A program made the position numbers and the translations under genes. From the NCBI GenBank assembly GCA_026168605.1, contig JAPFDX010000048.1, positions 1-42,474 on the forward strand: DNA of 42,474 nt. The letters run 5' to 3'. Source of the DNA: Roseburia sp. (GTDB taxonomy: Bacteria; Bacillota; Clostridia; Lachnospirales; Lachnospiraceae). Position 1 is the first letter of the stretch. Every line of letters starts with the position of its first letter. Of the stretch, positions 42,290 to 42,474 are shown one piece after another. The notes beneath the pieces were generated by a model. The model ran no database searches, was not told the DNA's origin, and saw only the letters and a list, made by a program, of their open reading frames with translations.

Positions 42290-42474
42290 AATTTAACTTT
42301 CCACCTCTTTTCTTGTTATATACTACAACAGATAATGCTATCAATATCAAAGACAAGATCACAAACAGTCCTCTATTCAAACAGATCAAATTAAAATCTT
42401 GCTTTATAAGTTCAGAGCCTCGTAATAAATTATGCCGTATCATCAGCGTAAATATTTTTGTATCTCCCGATAAC
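42222..42474 (-). CDS. Partial membrane protein running off the right edge
   Basis: The minus frame is open from the window edge (phase LSGDTKIFTLM...) to a stop at 42222. It shows IRHNLLRGSELIKQDF, a strong membrane helix (LFVILSLILIALSVVVY) and a basic tail. Only the C-terminal 83 residues are visible. It is probably the preceding permease subunit of the same exporter. The 68-base overlap with the next gene is unusually long, so its last 30 residues may come from a recent frameshift. Confidence 0.5.
   Translation of the reverse strand, partial: LSGDTKIFTLMIRHNLLRGSELIKQDFNLICLNRGLFVILSLILIALSVVVYNKKRGGKLNYDFFLQKHFGFFKDRFTAHIQK

Overview
The window looks like a chromosome segment of a Firmicute of the Lachnospiraceae (Clostridia) type. 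The grounds are Gram-positive style ribosome sites (GGAGG), a Clostridia-like gene set (AsnA, LuxS, bacteriohemerythrin, LtaS-like sulfatase, YfhO, a split AICAR transformylase plus PurO-type IMP cyclohydrolase, the ACT/UPF0210 pair), and a GC-rich core flanked by clearly AT-rich accessory DNA. The species cannot be named from the sequence alone.

Layout. (1) Bases 1-6550 are an AT-rich mobile island. It carries, leftward, a type I restriction-modification operon (HTH regulator, hsdM, start of hsdS). Rightward it carries a small zinc-binding-type protein, a hypothetical protein, a ParB-like protein, a 58-aa ORF and a large serine recombinase, followed by decayed fragments and three terminators. 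It stops beside an intact tRNA-Thr(GGT). (2) 6880-12974: DedA membrane protein and GT4 glycosyltransferase; a 400-bp structured non-coding block with 71-bp tandem repeats; an OmpR-type two-component system; a three-S1-domain RNA-binding protein. (3) 13072-16734: a Phd/RelE-type toxin-antitoxin pair, asnA, a hypoxanthine-DNA glycosylase with two small hypotheticals, and luxS. (4) 16841-21055: a rightward run of an MTA/SAH nucleosidase-like protein (divergent from luxS), a hybrid sensor kinase with two periplasmic binding domains, and an HD hydrolase. (5) 21036-23085: an HTH regulator with an unknown partner and a clear operator, a two-domain hemerythrin, tRNA-Leu(CAA), and a 46-aa ORF. (6) 23321-27788: an LtaS-family sulfatase, YfhO, and a 33-aa ORF whose ribosome site lies inside a terminator-like hairpin. 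(7) 27895-41572: housekeeping genes, namely a thioesterase, aminopeptidase P, polA, coaE, an FtsA-like ATPase, a WalJ-like MBL protein, ACT plus UPF0210, a CgeB-like glycosyltransferase, purO and AICAR transformylase. (8) 41642-42474: an AT-rich pair of membrane proteins, probably ABC-2 type permease parts, running off the edge.

How parts work together. LuxS and the nucleosidase together would recycle S-adenosylhomocysteine and make AI-2 precursor, but the nucleosidase carries Asn where classical MTA/SAH nucleosidases carry the catalytic Asp. The diacylglycerol-glucosyltransferase-like GT4, the LtaS-like sulfatase and YfhO are consistent with a lipoteichoic-acid-like envelope polymer. PurO and the stand-alone AICAR transformylase together would complete the last two steps of IMP synthesis. 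The most notable undescribed-looking items are the structured repeat block at 8615-8985, the two small ORFs, the unusual HTH plus partner operon, and the ligand changes in the hemerythrin.
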